From positions 25,764,109 through 25,828,108 of the forward strand of contig NW_020312817.1 in the NCBI RefSeq assembly GCF_003265705.1: a DNA stretch of 64,000 nucleotides. Direction: 5' to 3'. The notes beneath the pieces are model-generated. The model was given only the letters and a program-made list of their open reading frames with translations, made no database searches and was not told the DNA's origin. This DNA is from Callorhinus ursinus. Taxonomy: Eukaryota > Chordata > Mammalia > Carnivora > Otariidae. Positions 36,943 through 48,985 of this stretch are shown piece by piece. Numbering within the stretch: position 1 is the first letter of the stretch; each line of letters starts with the position of its first letter. Made by a program: the position numbers and the translations under genes.

Positions 36943-37140
36943 GTGGGGGGGGGCCTGGGTGGCTCAGTGGGTTAAGCGTCTGCCTTTGGCTCAGATCGTG
37001 ATCTCAGGGTCCTGGGATCAAGCCCTGCATTGTGGGCTCCCTGCTCACTGGGGAGTCTGCTTCTACCTCTACCCTTCCCCCCAACTTGTGCGTGCTCTCT
37101 CTCTTTTGCTCACTTTCTCTCAAATAAATAAAATCTTAAG
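36943..37140 (+). mobile_element. Can-SINE in old L1, 18-bp target duplication
   Basis: Head TGGGGGGGGGCCTGGGTGGC, middle GATCGTGATCTCAGGGTCC, CT-rich tail and AAATAAATAAAATC. Flanks at 36925-36942 and 37141-37158 match at 17 of 18 (AAAAATAGGTATG...AAGG). Antisense to GALNT14. Confidence 0.95.
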
Positions 37141-37283
37141 AAAAATAGGTATGTAAGGTAGTCAAGGGATACCACTGGAGAAGTCAACAGGACCAGATCA
37201 TTTCAGAACTGAGTTTCATGCGTCCATTAAAGAACAGATACATCCAAATTATTTAACTATCCCCACAATTTAAAAAAATCTTC

Positions 37284-37474
37284 TGGGCGCCTGGGTGGCT
37301 CAGTCTTTAAGCGTCTGCCTTTGGCTCAGGTCGTGATGCCAGGGTCCTGGGATCCAGCCCCGCATTGGGCTCCCTGCTCAGCAGGAAGCCTGCTTCTCCC
37401 TCTCCCACTCCCCCTGCTTGTGTTCCTGCTCTCGCTATCTCTCTCTCTGTCAAATAAAAATATAAAATCTTGAA
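37284..37474 (+). mobile_element. Can-SINE in old L1, 12-bp target duplication
   Basis: TGGGCGCCTGGGTGGCTCAG head, arctoid-type middle and tail ('ctcccactccccctgcttg'), then CAAATAAAAATATAAAATC. Flanked by AAAAAAATCTTC at 37272-37283 and 37475-37486. Low divergence; lies only ~140 bp from the previous SINE, same orientation. Confidence 0.95.
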
Positions 37475-39085
37475 AAAAAAATCTTCCTAATTCATTTTAG
37501 GGAAGCAGTATAGTCTTAAACATAGACTCTGATAGAGTACCAAAAAACCACAAATCAATCTAATTCATGAATACAAATGTTAAAATTCCAAATAAACACC
37601 AACAAATAAAATCCAGCAGTATAAATAAAAATAAACCATTACTATATAGAGTTTACTCCAGGAATGCAAGAATGGTTTAAAAAAGGAAATCAAAATAATT
37701 CACTGCATCAAAAAAGAAAAATTATATAATTCAATCAAAATATGAAAAATTTTAAAAATAATTTCTAAATAAAAAAACGAAGTAAAATAGGAAAAGGAAA
37801 CGACTAAAATACAATAAATAAAGTAAATAATGAAACACTACAGCCATTTGCATCAAAATCAAGAAAAAGTCCTATATTAGCATAGGGTGGCATTGTGAAT
37901 GTTCTCATGAATGCAAAACAAGATAAAGAAATAATCAAGAAATATTCAAAAAGAGATAAATTTAACTCATTTTGATAATGATATGATTTTATACTTAAGA
38001 AACCCAATGGATTATTCAAGTAACCACTGGATTTAATTTAAAAATTCCAGTAAAAGTATGATATTGGCATAGTAAGAGACATACAGGTCAATAGAACAGA
38101 ATGGGTTTACCAGAACTAAAACTCAATAGTTATGGGAAACAAATATATGACAAAAGTAGTATGTCAGTCACTGGAAGAGATGATGTTTTCTTTAATTAGT
38201 GATATTGACACAAATGACTACCCTTTTAGAAGAAAACAGAGTTGAATCCCTACCTCAAACTAGAAATAAAAATTAATTCCAGATGGGCTTAAGATCTAAA
38301 AATGTTTTAAGTCATGTAGAAGAGGAAATTAAGGATGTTCAACTAAGGCATCACGAAGATCTTTTTAATAAGACAGAATGCTCATTAGCTACTATTAAAA
38401 AAGCATATTTAAATATATGAAAACAAGCAAAAAAAATTATATGGCAATATATACCATAACCAAAATCAACAGTATAACAATTGATTAGAAAAAAAATCTT
38501 TAATACATATGACCAATAAAAAGTTGTCTACAACATACAAAGAGCTCTTATAACTGACAAGGAAAAGATAAACAGCCCACTGGAAAATGGGCCGAGGATA
38601 TGAAAGGATACATCACAGAAGAGCAGATCCTTAAGGGCAATGAACATACAAGAACATATCCAACTCCTCTGGTGGTCAGAGGAATGTAACATTAAAATAG
38701 GATCCTGTTTCCCAACCTTTCAATCGGCAAAAGGAAAAGAACAACATTTATGCTAAAGGAGATACTGGGAAAAGAGTACTCACACTTTGCTGGTGGAAAT
38801 GTGGATGAGCACACCGTTTCTAAAAGCAATCTTAATATACCCATTAACATAAAAATCAGACTCCCTTTGATTCGGAATTCCCATTCCTCAAAATCCATCC
38901 CATAGAAGCAAAAGCCCCAATGTGTGAGAATACGTGTACACAGATAGTTACTGCAACACCGTGTTCGGTGAAAAAGGTAAGAGACAAGGTGGATACTCAC
39001 CAAATAGAAACAAGGCAATGAAATAAAGCACATGATACCACAGAATATTAGGCAGTCATTAAAAACAAGCAGGCTCTTTTTGGAG

Positions 39086-39096
39086 CAAGATGGCGG
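39086..39096 (+). promoter_or_regulatory. YY1-type site at L1 5' end
   Basis: AAGATGGCGG occurs about 10 bases into the element. Primate L1 carries a YY1 site with the same AAGATGG core at the same place, where it positions transcription start. By analogy this is the L1 promoter's start-site element. Confidence 0.6.
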
Positions 39097-39545
39097 AGGA
39101 GTAGGAGACCTGGATTTCATCTGGTCTCAGGAATTCAGCTGGATAGGGATCAAACCATTCTGAACACCTACGAACTCAACAGGAAATCGAAGAGAAGAAT
39201 AGCAACAACTCTCTGAATGGAAAAGCGACCACTTTCTGGAAGGTAGGATGTGCGGAGAAGTGAATCCGAGGCAATATTCGGGAGGATAGACGGCGGGGGA
39301 GGGGGTCTCTGCCGGACACTTCTGGCAAGTGCTAGAGCTGCGGAGCACAAAATCGGACCTTTTAGAAGTTGGCTCCGCTGAGGGACTCGCTGCAGTGGCC
39401 AAGCGGGGGTGGGGGGGGGTAGAACCCTCGCGGGACAGTGTGGTCTCAGGACCCTCAGGGTCACAGAAAGCCTGGGGGTGCCTGAATGCGGCAGAGCTCC
39501 CAGGTATCGGAGTGGGGAAGCCGGCTGCAGAGACGGAGCCGAGGC

Positions 39546-39945
39546 NNNNNNNNNNNNNNNNNNNNNNNNNNNNNNNNNNNNNNNNNNNNNNNNNNNNNNN
39601 NNNNNNNNNNNNNNNNNNNNNNNNNNNNNNNNNNNNNNNNNNNNNNNNNNNNNNNNNNNNNNNNNNNNNNNNNNNNNNNNNNNNNNNNNNNNNNNNNNNN
39701 NNNNNNNNNNNNNNNNNNNNNNNNNNNNNNNNNNNNNNNNNNNNNNNNNNNNNNNNNNNNNNNNNNNNNNNNNNNNNNNNNNNNNNNNNNNNNNNNNNNN
39801 NNNNNNNNNNNNNNNNNNNNNNNNNNNNNNNNNNNNNNNNNNNNNNNNNNNNNNNNNNNNNNNNNNNNNNNNNNNNNNNNNNNNNNNNNNNNNNNNNNNN
39901 NNNNNNNNNNNNNNNNNNNNNNNNNNNNNNNNNNNNNNNNNNNNN
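39546..39945. other. Assembly gap (400 N)
   Basis: Exactly 400 unknown bases inside the GC-rich L1 5' UTR. The round length suggests an estimated or placeholder gap. Open frames that cross it are meaningless. Confidence 1.
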
Positions 39946-40070
39946 CTTTCTTTCCCTTTCTTTTCCCCTGGTTTCAGGTCTTTTCTGATTTGCTTAGAGT
40001 ATATTTTCTGGGGACGTTGTTACCCTGTTAGCATTTTGCTCTCTCATTCATCTATTATCCTCTGGACAAA

Positions 40071-40960
40071 ATGACAGGACAGAAAAAATCACCTCAACAA
40101 AAAGAACAAGAGGTAGTACCGTCTGCCAGGGACCTACTCAATACGGACATTAGCACGATGTCAGACCTAGAGTTCAGAATCATGATTTTAAAGATACTAG
40201 CTGGGCTTGAAAAAAGCATGGAAGTTATTACAGAAACCCTTTCTGGAGAAATAAAAGAAATAAATCTAACCAAGTTGAAATCAAAAAGGCTATTAATGAG
40301 GTGCAATCAAAAATGGGGGCACTAACTGCTAGGATAAATGAGTCAGAAGAGAGAATCAGCGATATAGAAGACAAATGATGGAAAATAAAGAAGCTGAGAA
40401 AAAGAGAGATAAACAACTACAGGATCACGAGGGCAGAAGTCGAGAGAGAAGCGATACCATAACATGAAACAACATTAGAATAATTGGGATCCCAGAAGAA
40501 GAAGAAAGAGAGAGGGGCAGAAGGTATATTGGAGGAAATTATAGCAGAGAACTTCCCTAATGTGGGGAAGGAAACAGGCACCAAAAACCAGGAGGCACAG
40601 AGAACCCCTCTCAAAATCAATAAAAATAGGTCAACACCCCGACATCGAATAGTAAAACTTACGAGTCTCAGACACAAAGAGAAAGTCCTGAAAGCAGCTC
40701 GGGAGAAGAGATCTGTAACTTATAATGGTAGAAACATTAGATTGGCAACAGACCTATCCACAGAGACCTGGCAGGCCAGAAAGGACTGGCATGATATGTT
40801 CAGAGCACTAAAGGAGAAAAATATGCAGCCAAGAATACTATATCCAGCTAGGCTATCATTGAAAACAGGAGAGATAAAAAGCTTCCAGGACAAAGAAAAA
40901 CTAAAGGAATTTGCAAACATGAAACCAGCCCTCCAAGAAATATTGAAAGGGGTCCTCTAA
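40071..40960 (+). pseudogene. L1 ORF1 (RNA-binding chaperone), broken
   Basis: ORF1p normally forms coiled-coil trimers that coat L1 RNA. The start ATG is intact (MTGQKKSPQQKEQE), but there is a one-base loss near 40262, another near 40376 giving TGA, a TGA near 40464 that looks like a CpG transition of an Arg codon, and an insertion near 40497. The C-terminal reading frame is open from about 40484 to the stop at 40958-40960 (RNA-binding and CTD regions, 'ARKDWHDMFRALKEKNMQPR'). Consensus comparison is from memory. Confidence 0.9.
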
Positions 40961-41041
40961 GCGAAGAGACAGCCTAAAAGCAGCATAGATCAGAAAGGAA
41001 CACAGACAATATACAGTCACAGTCACCTTACAGGCAATACA

Positions 41042-44000
41042 ATGGCACTAAATTCATACCTTTCAATAGTTACCCTGAATGTAAATGAGCTAAATGCCCC
41101 AATCAAAAGACACAGGCTATCAGATGGGATTAAAAAAGAAGACCCATCGATACGCTGTCTGCAAGAGACTCATTTTAGACCCAAAGACACCCCCATATTG
41201 AAAGTGAGGGGGTGGAAAACCATTTACCATGCTAATGGACACCAAAAGAAAGCTGGGGTGGCAATCCTTATGTCAGACAAACTAGATTTTAAACCAGAGA
41301 CTGTAATAAGAGATGAGGAAGGACACTATATCCTACTTAAAGGGTCTATCCAACAAGAAGATCTAACAATTGTAAATATCTATGCCCCGAACATGGGAGC
41401 AGCCAATTATATAAGGCAATTAATAACAAAAGCAAAGAAACACATTGACAACAATACAATAATAGTGGGGGACTTTAACACCCCACTGACTGAAATGGAC
41501 AGATCATCTAAGCAAAAGATCAGCAAGGAAATAAAGACTTTAAATGACACACTGGACCAAATGAACTTCACAGACATATTCAGAACATTCCATCCCAAAG
41601 CAACGGAATACACATTCTTCTCTAGTGCCCATAGAACATTCTCCAGAATAGATCACATCCTAGGTCACAAATCAGGTCTCAACCGGTACCAAAAGATTGG
41701 GATTATTCCCTGCATATTTTCAGACGACAATGCTTTGAAACTAGAACTCAATCACAAGAGGAAAATCGGAAAGAACTCAAATACATGGAGGCTAAAGAGC
41801 ATCCTACTAAAGAATGAATGGGTCAACCAGGAAATTAAAGAAGAATCAAAAAAATTCATGGAAACCAATGAAAATGAAAACAGAACTGTTCAAAATCTTC
41901 AGGATGCAGCAAAGGCAGTCCTAAGAGGAAAGTATAGAGCAATACAAGCCTTTCTCAAGAAACAAGAAAGGTCTCGGATAAACAACCTAACCCTACACCT
42001 AAAGGAGCTAGAGAAAAAACAGCAAATAAAGCCTCAAACCAGCAGGAGAAGAGAAATAATAAAGATCAGAGCAGAAATGAATGAAATAGAAACCAAAAGA
42101 ACAGTAGAACAGATCAATGAAACTAGGAGCTGGTTCTTTGAAAGAATTAACAAGATTGATAAACCCCTGGCCAGACTTATCAAAAAGAAAAGAGAAATGA
42201 CCCAAATCAACAAAATCATGAATGAAAGAGGAGAGATCACAACCAACACCAAAGAAATACAAACAATTATAAGAACATATTATGAGCAACTCTATGCCAG
42301 CAAATTAGATAACCTGGAAGAAATGGATGCATTCCTAGAGATGTATCAACTACCAAAACTGAACCATGAAGAAATAGGAAACCTGAACAGACCTATAACC
42401 ACTAAGGAAATTGAAGCAGTCATCAAAAATCTCCCAACAGAAGCCCAGGGCCTGATGGCTTCCCAGGGGAATTCTACCAAACATTTAAAGGAGAATTAAT
42501 ACCTATTCTTCTGAAACTGTTCCAAAAAATAGAAATGGAAGGAAAACTTCCAAACTCCTTTTATGAGGCCACCATTACCTTGATCCCCAAACCAGACAAA
42601 GACCCCATCTAAAAGGAGAATTACAGACCAATATCCTTGATGAACATGGATGCAAAAATTCTCACCAAAATACTAGTCAAAAGGATCCAACAGTACATTA
42701 AAAGGATTATTCACCATGACCAAGTGGGATTTATCCCTGGGCTGCAAGGTTGGTTCAACACCCGCAAATCAATAAATGTGATACAATACACTAACAAAAA
42801 AAAGAACAAGAACCATATGATCTTCTCAATAGATGCAGGAAAAACATTTGACAAAGTACAGCATTCTTTCTTGATCAAAACTCTTCAGAGTATAGGGATA
42901 GAGGGTACATACCTCAATATCATAAAAGCCATCTATGAAAAACTTACAGTGAATATCATTCTTAATGGAAAAACTGAGAGTTTTCCCCATAAGGTCAGGA
43001 ACGCGGCAGGGATGTCCACTATCACCATTGCTATTCAAGTATTAGAAGTCCTAGCCACAGCAATCAGACAACAAAAAGAAATAAAAGGCATCCAAATCAG
43101 CAAAGAAAAAGTCAAACTCTCACTGTTTGCAGATGATATGATACTTTATGTGGAAAACCCAAAAGACTCCACCCCAAAACCGCTAGAACTCATACAGGAA
43201 TTCAGTCAAGTGGCAGGATATAAAATCAATGCACAGAAATCAGTGACATTCCTATACACCAACAACAAGACAGAAGAGAGAGAAATTAAGGAGTCGATCC
43301 CATTTACAATTGCACCCAAAACCATAAGATACCTAGGAATAAATCTAATCAAAGAGGCAAATGATCTGTACTCAGAAAACTATAAAATACTCATGAAAGA
43401 AATTGAGGAAGACACAAAGAAATGGAAAAAACGTTCCATGCTCATGGATTGGAAGAACAAATATTATGAAGATATCAATGCTATCTAGAGCAATCTACAC
43501 ACTCAATGCAATCCCCATCAAAATACCATCCACTTTTTTCAAAGAAATGGAATAGTCCTAAAATTTGTATAGAACCAGAAAAGACCCTGAATAGCCAGAG
43601 GAATGTTGAAAAAGAAAAGCAAAGCTGGCGGCATCACAATTCTGGACTTCCAGCTCTATTACAAAGCTGTCATCATCAAGACAGCGTGGTACTGGCACAA
43701 AAACAGACACAAAAATCAATGGAACAGAATAGAGCCCAGAAATGGACCCTAAACTCTATGGTCAACTAATCTTTGACAAAGCAGGAAAGAATGTCCAATG
43801 GAAAAAAGACAGTCTCTTCAACAAATGGTGTTGGGAAAATTGGACAGCCACATACAGAAGAAACTGGACCATTTCCTTACACCACACACAAAAATAGACT
43901 CCAAATGGTTGAAAGACCTAAACGTGAGATAGGAGTCGATCAAAATCCTAAAGGAGAACAGAGGCAGCAACCTCTTTGACCTCAGCTGCAGCAACTTCTT

Positions 44001-44834
44001 CCTAGAAACATCGCCAAAGGCAAGGGAGGCAAGGGCAAAAATGAACTATTGGAATTTCATCAAGATCAAATGCTTTTGCACAGCAAAAGAAACAGTCAAC
44101 AAAACCAAAAGACAACAGAATGGGAGAAGATATTTGCAAATGACATATCAGATAAATGGCTAGTATCCAAAATCTATAAAGAACTTATCAAACTCAACAT
44201 CCAAAGAACAAATAATCCAATCAAGAAATGGGCAGAAGACAGGAACAGACATTTTTCCAAAGAAGACATCCAAATGGCCAAGAGACACATGAAAAAGTGC
44301 TCAACATCGCTCGGCATCAGGGAAATCCAAATCAAAACCTCAATGAGATACCACCTCACGCCAGTCAGAATGGCTAAAATTAACAAGTCAGGAAATGACA
44401 GATGTTGGCGGGGATGCGGAGAAAGGGGAGCCCTCTTACACTGTTGGTGGGAATGCAAGCTGGTGCAACCACTCTGGAAAACAGTATGAAGGTTCCTCAA
44501 AAAGTTGAAAATAGAGCTACCATACAATCCAGCAATTGCACTACTGGGTATTTACCCCAAAGGTACAAATGTAGGCATCTGAAGGGGTATGTGCACCCCG
44601 ATGTTTATAGCAGCAATGTCCACAATAGCCAAACTGTGGAAAGAGCCAAGATGTTCATTGACAGATGAATGGATAAAGAAGAGGTGGTATATATACACAA
44701 TGGAATATTATGCAGCCATCAAAAGGAATGAGATCTTGCCATTTGCAACGACGTGGATGGAACTAGAGGGTGTTATGCTGAGTGAAATAAGTCAATCAGA
44801 GAAAGACATGTATCATATGACCTCACTGATATGA
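41042..44834 (+). pseudogene. L1 ORF2 (endonuclease/reverse transcriptase), broken
   Basis: ORF2p nicks target DNA and reverse transcribes L1 RNA. The first open segment (41042-42499) has the endonuclease domain: NVNELN, QETH (E42), GDFNTPL (D144, N146), SRIDHIL, and SDDNAL where L1s have SDHNAL, so the catalytic His is replaced by Asp. A frameshift near 42438 then breaks it; a TAA lies at 42610-42612. The second segment (to 43488) has the RT FADD box (43126-43137) but lacks the QGxxxSP motif, scrambled by two compensating indels (42986-43039). More frameshifts follow, then a Cys-rich C-terminal segment (CWRGCG...LLHCWW, 44403-44460) and a TGA near 44487 at a Trp codon. Confidence 0.93.
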
Positions 44835-45324
44835 GGAATTCTTAATCTCAGGAAACAAACTGAGGGTTGCTGGAATGGTGGGGGGGTAGGAGGGACGGGG
44901 TGGCTGGGTGATAGACATTGGGGAGGGTATGTGCTATGGTGAGCGCTGTGAATTGTGCAAGACTGTTGAATCACAGATCTGTACCTCTGAAACAAATAAT
45001 GCACTATATGTTAAGAAAAAAAAAGAAGAAGAAGATACCAGGAGGGGAAGAATGAAGAAGGGTAAATTGGAGGGGGAGACAAACCATGAGAGACGATGGA
45101 CTCTGAAAAACAAACTGAGGGTTCTAGAGGGGAGGGGGTTGGGGGGACGGGTTAGCCTGGTGATGGGTATTAAAGAGGACACATTCTGCGTGGAGCAGTG
45201 GGTGTTATACACAAACAATGAGTCATGGAACACTACATCAAAAACTAATGATATAATGTATGGTGATTAACATAACAATAAAAAACAAAAAAAATAAAAA
45301 AATAAAAAATAAAATGATTCTTTT
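44835..45324 (+). mobile_element. L1 3' UTR and A-rich tail
   Basis: Starts after MTSLI stop with 'ggaattcttaatctcagg', has G-rich stretches at 44879-44900 and 45128-45150, and ends 'ggtgattaacataacaataaaaaac' with an A/T-rich tail. The 3' UTR of the copy at 50889-51622 is nearly the same sequence. Confidence 0.9.
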
Positions 45325-45337
45325 AAAAAAAAAGGCT

Positions 45338-45720
45338 GGCTGACTTGAGGATTTCTAGACTATGTGATTAAATGATGAGTAAAATGCAAAGACATATATA
45401 CAACACGTTCAATTTCTCCTCTCCTTTGTAATAATGACCGTAACAGATTTGTAAATGCTCATCTACATTTCTGTACTGATGTCAGGCGCACAGAGAAAGA
45501 TATTGAAGTTTACATATCCAGGTTGTTACATTGCTTCTGTAAAAGGGGGGAGGAGGGAGTGGAAGGAGATAGGGAGCAGATAAGCCAAAATCAATCAATC
45601 AAATAATTAATTAATAAGGAGCAATAAGAAATACAGCCTAGACAATATCCCATTTAGGTAAATCACCCATTTTGATGTTCTAAGTTTTTTTTTTTTTCAA
45701 TATACGTCTTGTGTTAAAAT
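45338..45720 (+). mobile_element. Old L1, 3' end after nested insertion
   Basis: Resumes the L1 3' region broken at 39075 ('gcagtcattaaaaacaagcaggct' joins 'ggctgacttgagg'). 'gtgattaaatgatgagtaaaatgcaaag' is typical of the end of old L1s. The end point is not sharp. Confidence 0.55.
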
Positions 45721-47344
45721 AAGGTCCTACTAGGGACACAATTTTGAATCCTACTTTTTTCTTTCTTAACTTAGTACATCATGAGCCTATTTCCATGTCC
45801 ACTGCATTAGGTCCTTTCCTAATCTAGCTTCCCACGAAGGTAATATGGAGAGAAGCACAGTGGATCGGCCACATATCACAATTAATGCAAAAAGGCCATC
45901 AGTCTTGGGCTACCTGGTATATATAAGCAGGGAAGCTTCTAGAACGTGATTGTGATCCATCCTCCCAGTAGCACCAGCCAGGATGTAGTCACTTCTCCAT
46001 TCTTCCAACTAATGTGCATGAACGAAGTTCTTCAGGACTCAGGACCCCAGGCATAGCCTTCAGAGGACATGACTGTTCTAGGTAACTTTGGGCCACAGCC
46101 CTGCCAAGGCCTCATTCAAGGGAATGTAGACAGGTGAGATGGATTTTCCAGGGAGCATTTCTTTAAGAGCAGCCACATGAATTAAAGATGAAAACAGTTG
46201 GTCAGGAAAAACTAGAATCAACCCTGGTGAGAAAGGCAGAACATACACAGTGACTCTCATTTAGGCCAAAAGTGTAAAAGAAAGGGAACGTTAAGTTCAA
46301 ATTTCACAGAATTGCTACTTTCAGAGCAATGAGCATACTCTGAGCAGCTAAAACCCTTAAACCCAAAACATTTACTGAACCAAGTCCTCAGTGAGTAGGG
46401 TATAATATTCCCAACTGGGGATATCTGTTTACTTTCAGACATACGTGCATCTTAGAACAAAAATAAGCAAACGACTTTATTTTCAAACTCTTCCACACCT
46501 GGCCTGCTCCCGGTTTCCACTGACCTCTGGTCACTCTTGTTGGAGTCCTAGCACCTCAGAAGACCTCCCTTGCCCCTGCCACCCACACAGTCTCCCTCTA
46601 AATTCCTGAAGGAGTTGCCTCTTTTTCTACAGGAAGACAGTCTACATTTGCTACTGTCCTTGATACATGGGTTGTCCCATCAACTGCATCCTAATATACT
46701 GCAGGTGTGGTAGGATAATTTACTGAGACATTCGTTATATTTCTTCTCCACTGCATTCTACCCACTCACTCCTACCCCAGCCCTAACCTAACCCCTCATT
46801 TCAGCACATAACCAGGACTTGATGCTCCCTTGCTTCTGGGGAGGTGGTATGCAAAAGCCAGTGTCCTTGAAAGAAGAAGTAGCCCAGAGGATAATGGAAA
46901 AAGGGAATTCCTCCAACTTGGAAAGAAAATGGAGGCAGCCAGTCCTAAGGGGGGAGGGGGGCTGCCCAGAGGGTAACAGGATCCAAAAGAAATGGCTTGC
47001 TGCTGCCCCTAGGGAGGCAAGACCCTGAGTGTGGGGGCCCCTGGCATCACAAGGAACCCACCAGCCCGGGAGCAGCACAATGATGAGGGCTTGCTTAATG
47101 ATGTTCCTGCCGTGACCACAATGCTGGAAGATTCAAGGCTCCTCTTCTGTTCCAGGGCAGGGAGGAAACCTCCTGCATCTTTGTGCAGTTAGAAGTAGAA
47201 GAATTCCCAGTCCAACCGGGGGGATGGGAGTTTAGTCTTGAATAATCCAATCCAATGGAATTCACAATAAATAGGAAAATAATGGCACTGACTCAAGACC
47301 TCATTTTGTCCTACACAAGCTTTTTGGAAGAGTTAGCTGACATC
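45721..47344. other. Unique intronic DNA
   Basis: No exon or repeat family recognised. Confidence 0.4.
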
Positions 47345-47503
47345 TAACCCAGCATTTCACAAACTTGAATTGCACAGACACCACGTGGGGGTTCTGCTTA
47401 GATGCAGATATAAAATCAGTACGGGTGGCCTGAGATTTGGCATTTCTAACGAACTTCCAGGTGAACCGACATCCCTGCCCAGAAATCATACTTTGAGAAG
47501 CAA
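47345..47503 (+). mobile_element. MER5A-like DNA transposon
   Basis: 'cagcatttcacaaacttgaattgcacagacaccacgtgggg', 'tttggcatttctaacgaacttccaggtg' and the end 'actttgagaagca' follow the order of MER5A, a hAT-Charlie non-autonomous element with CAG...CTG termini. Confidence 0.75.
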
Positions 47504-47512
47504 AGGTCTGGG

Positions 47513-47845
47513 GCAGGGATTAGAGAATTTTTCTCTCAAGGGCCCCGTAAAATACTGGCTTTGTAACCCACCCCACCTCCCTCACCATTCAGCTCCACCA
47601 CTGCTGTTGAAGGCTGCCACAAAGAATACATAAAGGAACCAGCGTGACTGTTCTCATAAAACTTTATTTATGGACACTGAAATTTGAATCTCATATCGTT
47701 TTCATGTGTCACAAAATATTATTTTTCTTCTGAGTTTTTTTCCAACCATTAAAAAATATTTAAAAAAAAAAGCCATTCTCAGTTCCCAGGCCATACATAA
47801 AGAGCAGGAAGAAGGAACTGGATGTGGCCAATGGGCAGACCCCAG
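47513..47845 (-). mobile_element. hAT-like non-autonomous DNA transposon, copy 2 (reverse)
   Basis: Reverse-orientation copy of the element at 16066 and 52138: 'ctctcaagggccccgtaaaatactggc' is the complement of its right end, 'ataaaactttatttatggacactgaaatttgaatctcatat' and 'cacaaaatattatttttcttctg' its internal part. It directly follows the MER5A-like copy. Confidence 0.7.
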
Positions 47846-48680
47846 TCTTGGGTGCCCCAAAAAGTACAGAACCCCAACAGGCATCCCTGACAAATTTAAT
47901 CAAAGCGGGTTGCTCAGTCACCCCATTTTCTATCCTGAAGTGGGTGTTCCTTTCCTGTCCTCCTGACATTAGTGCTATGCTTTCCAAACAGCAAACACTC
48001 TGGGGATGAGTAGATCCAAGCAAATGTAGTTCTTCAAAAATCACTGAAAGGACTTTAAAAGACTGCCCCCTAAATGCTTCTTCTTCTAATAAGGGGCCTT
48101 GTGGAATAACAGGCTCATCCTGAAACAGCTTTTCAGGATAAGACTGACCTTCAACTAGAGTTTTCTGAGCTAACAGAAGAGTGACATGATCAGGGGAAGA
48201 AAGTCAACCTTGCAAAAACAACTAGTAAATTCCAAAGCAATCTTCTCAAACCTTTATCCCATGAACCGAATAAAGACTCTCTCCGCTTGGCCTCACGTTC
48301 CACTTTGACTCAAAAGAGAGAAAAGATTCCTGTTCAGCTCGCAGTCCCTTTCAGTGTGAAAAAGCTACCCTAGAGACACAGTTGTAGCCTTCCAGTAATA
48401 CACAACACAGTGTAAAATCCAGGAGGGAGACAGTTCTAGAAGAGTGGCCAGGGGCCAGCAGATAGCCACAGCTCCATACTCCACCACTGCCCCAAATCTG
48501 CCCTGAGCAAGGAGGGCAGAACCTGGCTGGGACAGGGGCTTGCAGGATGAACGGACGCGTGTGACCCAGGGGCAGGGTAATTTGCCCACTCTGTCACTCC
48601 ACACTGGCAAGGCACTCAAAAGGAGAAACTCCTTCAAGGAGCTCACTGCCCCCTTGTGAATCATCCTGATGGCACCCCAA
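47846..48680. other. Unique intronic DNA
   Basis: No exon or repeat recognised. Confidence 0.4.
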
Positions 48681-48985
48681 CATGGGCTCCAGAATCACCC
48701 AGACCTGTCTTTGCTCTGCCACTTACTAGCTCTAATGATTTGGGCAAGTTATTGGAACTTAAACCTCAAGTTCCTCATCAGTACAATAAGGCTAATCAAT
48801 GTCATCCAGAGATACTATTTATAAGAGAACATGTGAACAACCTGTATGGTTCAGGCACCGTGGAATCAGAAGGGCAAAAGCATGACTGTGCTGACGAGCA
48901 CCAGCTAAATTTCAGTCTGCTGACCTCATAGGGTGGTTATAAAGAATGAAGGACTTAACTCAGATAAAGCACCTAGCATCTCTCC
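48681..48985 (+). mobile_element. MIR SINE, internally expanded
   Basis: 'aacatgggctccagaatcacccagacctgtctttgctctgccacttactagctctaatgatttgggcaagttat' is a good MIR head and core. The 3' part resumes at 48920 ('cctcatagggtggttataaag', 'aaagcacctagcatc'). About 110 bases between them do not look like MIR, so something was inserted. Confidence 0.75.

Larger units (their letters stand above)
35645..39075 (+). mobile_element. Old L1, 5' and middle parts
   Basis: An ancient L1 in plus orientation. ORF1-like sequence lies at 35700-36350 ('caaatggaaaaaaaatatcac', 'acagtaatcccagaaagag', 'tacctgttatttgcaaaacc'), broken RT-region ORF2 at about 37150-38300 ('ccaggaatgcaagaatggttt'), and the ORF2 C-terminal region to 39075. 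Much of the endonuclease part is missing. Two Can-SINEs lie inside. A younger L1 split it at 39075, and it resumes at about 45338. Confidence 0.75.
39076..45324 (+). mobile_element. Near-full-length carnivoran L1 inserted in an older L1
   Basis: The element starts just after the target flank ending AGGCT with a 'ttttggagcaagatggcgg' 5' end, has a GC-rich 5' UTR (part hidden in the 39546-39945 gap), ORF1 (40071-40960), ORF2 (41042-44834), a 3' UTR and an A-rich tail with a terminal poly-A at 45325. Flanks AAACAAGCAGGCT and AAAAAAAAAGGCT are a degraded 13-bp target duplication (10 of 13). The old L1 resumes directly after it. Both ORFs are broken, so the copy is not autonomous. Antisense to GALNT14. 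Confidence 0.93.

Noticed and set aside
39329..40074. Open frames of about 220 codons spanning the gap
   Set aside because: Most of their length is unknown bases; they lie in the L1 5' UTR.
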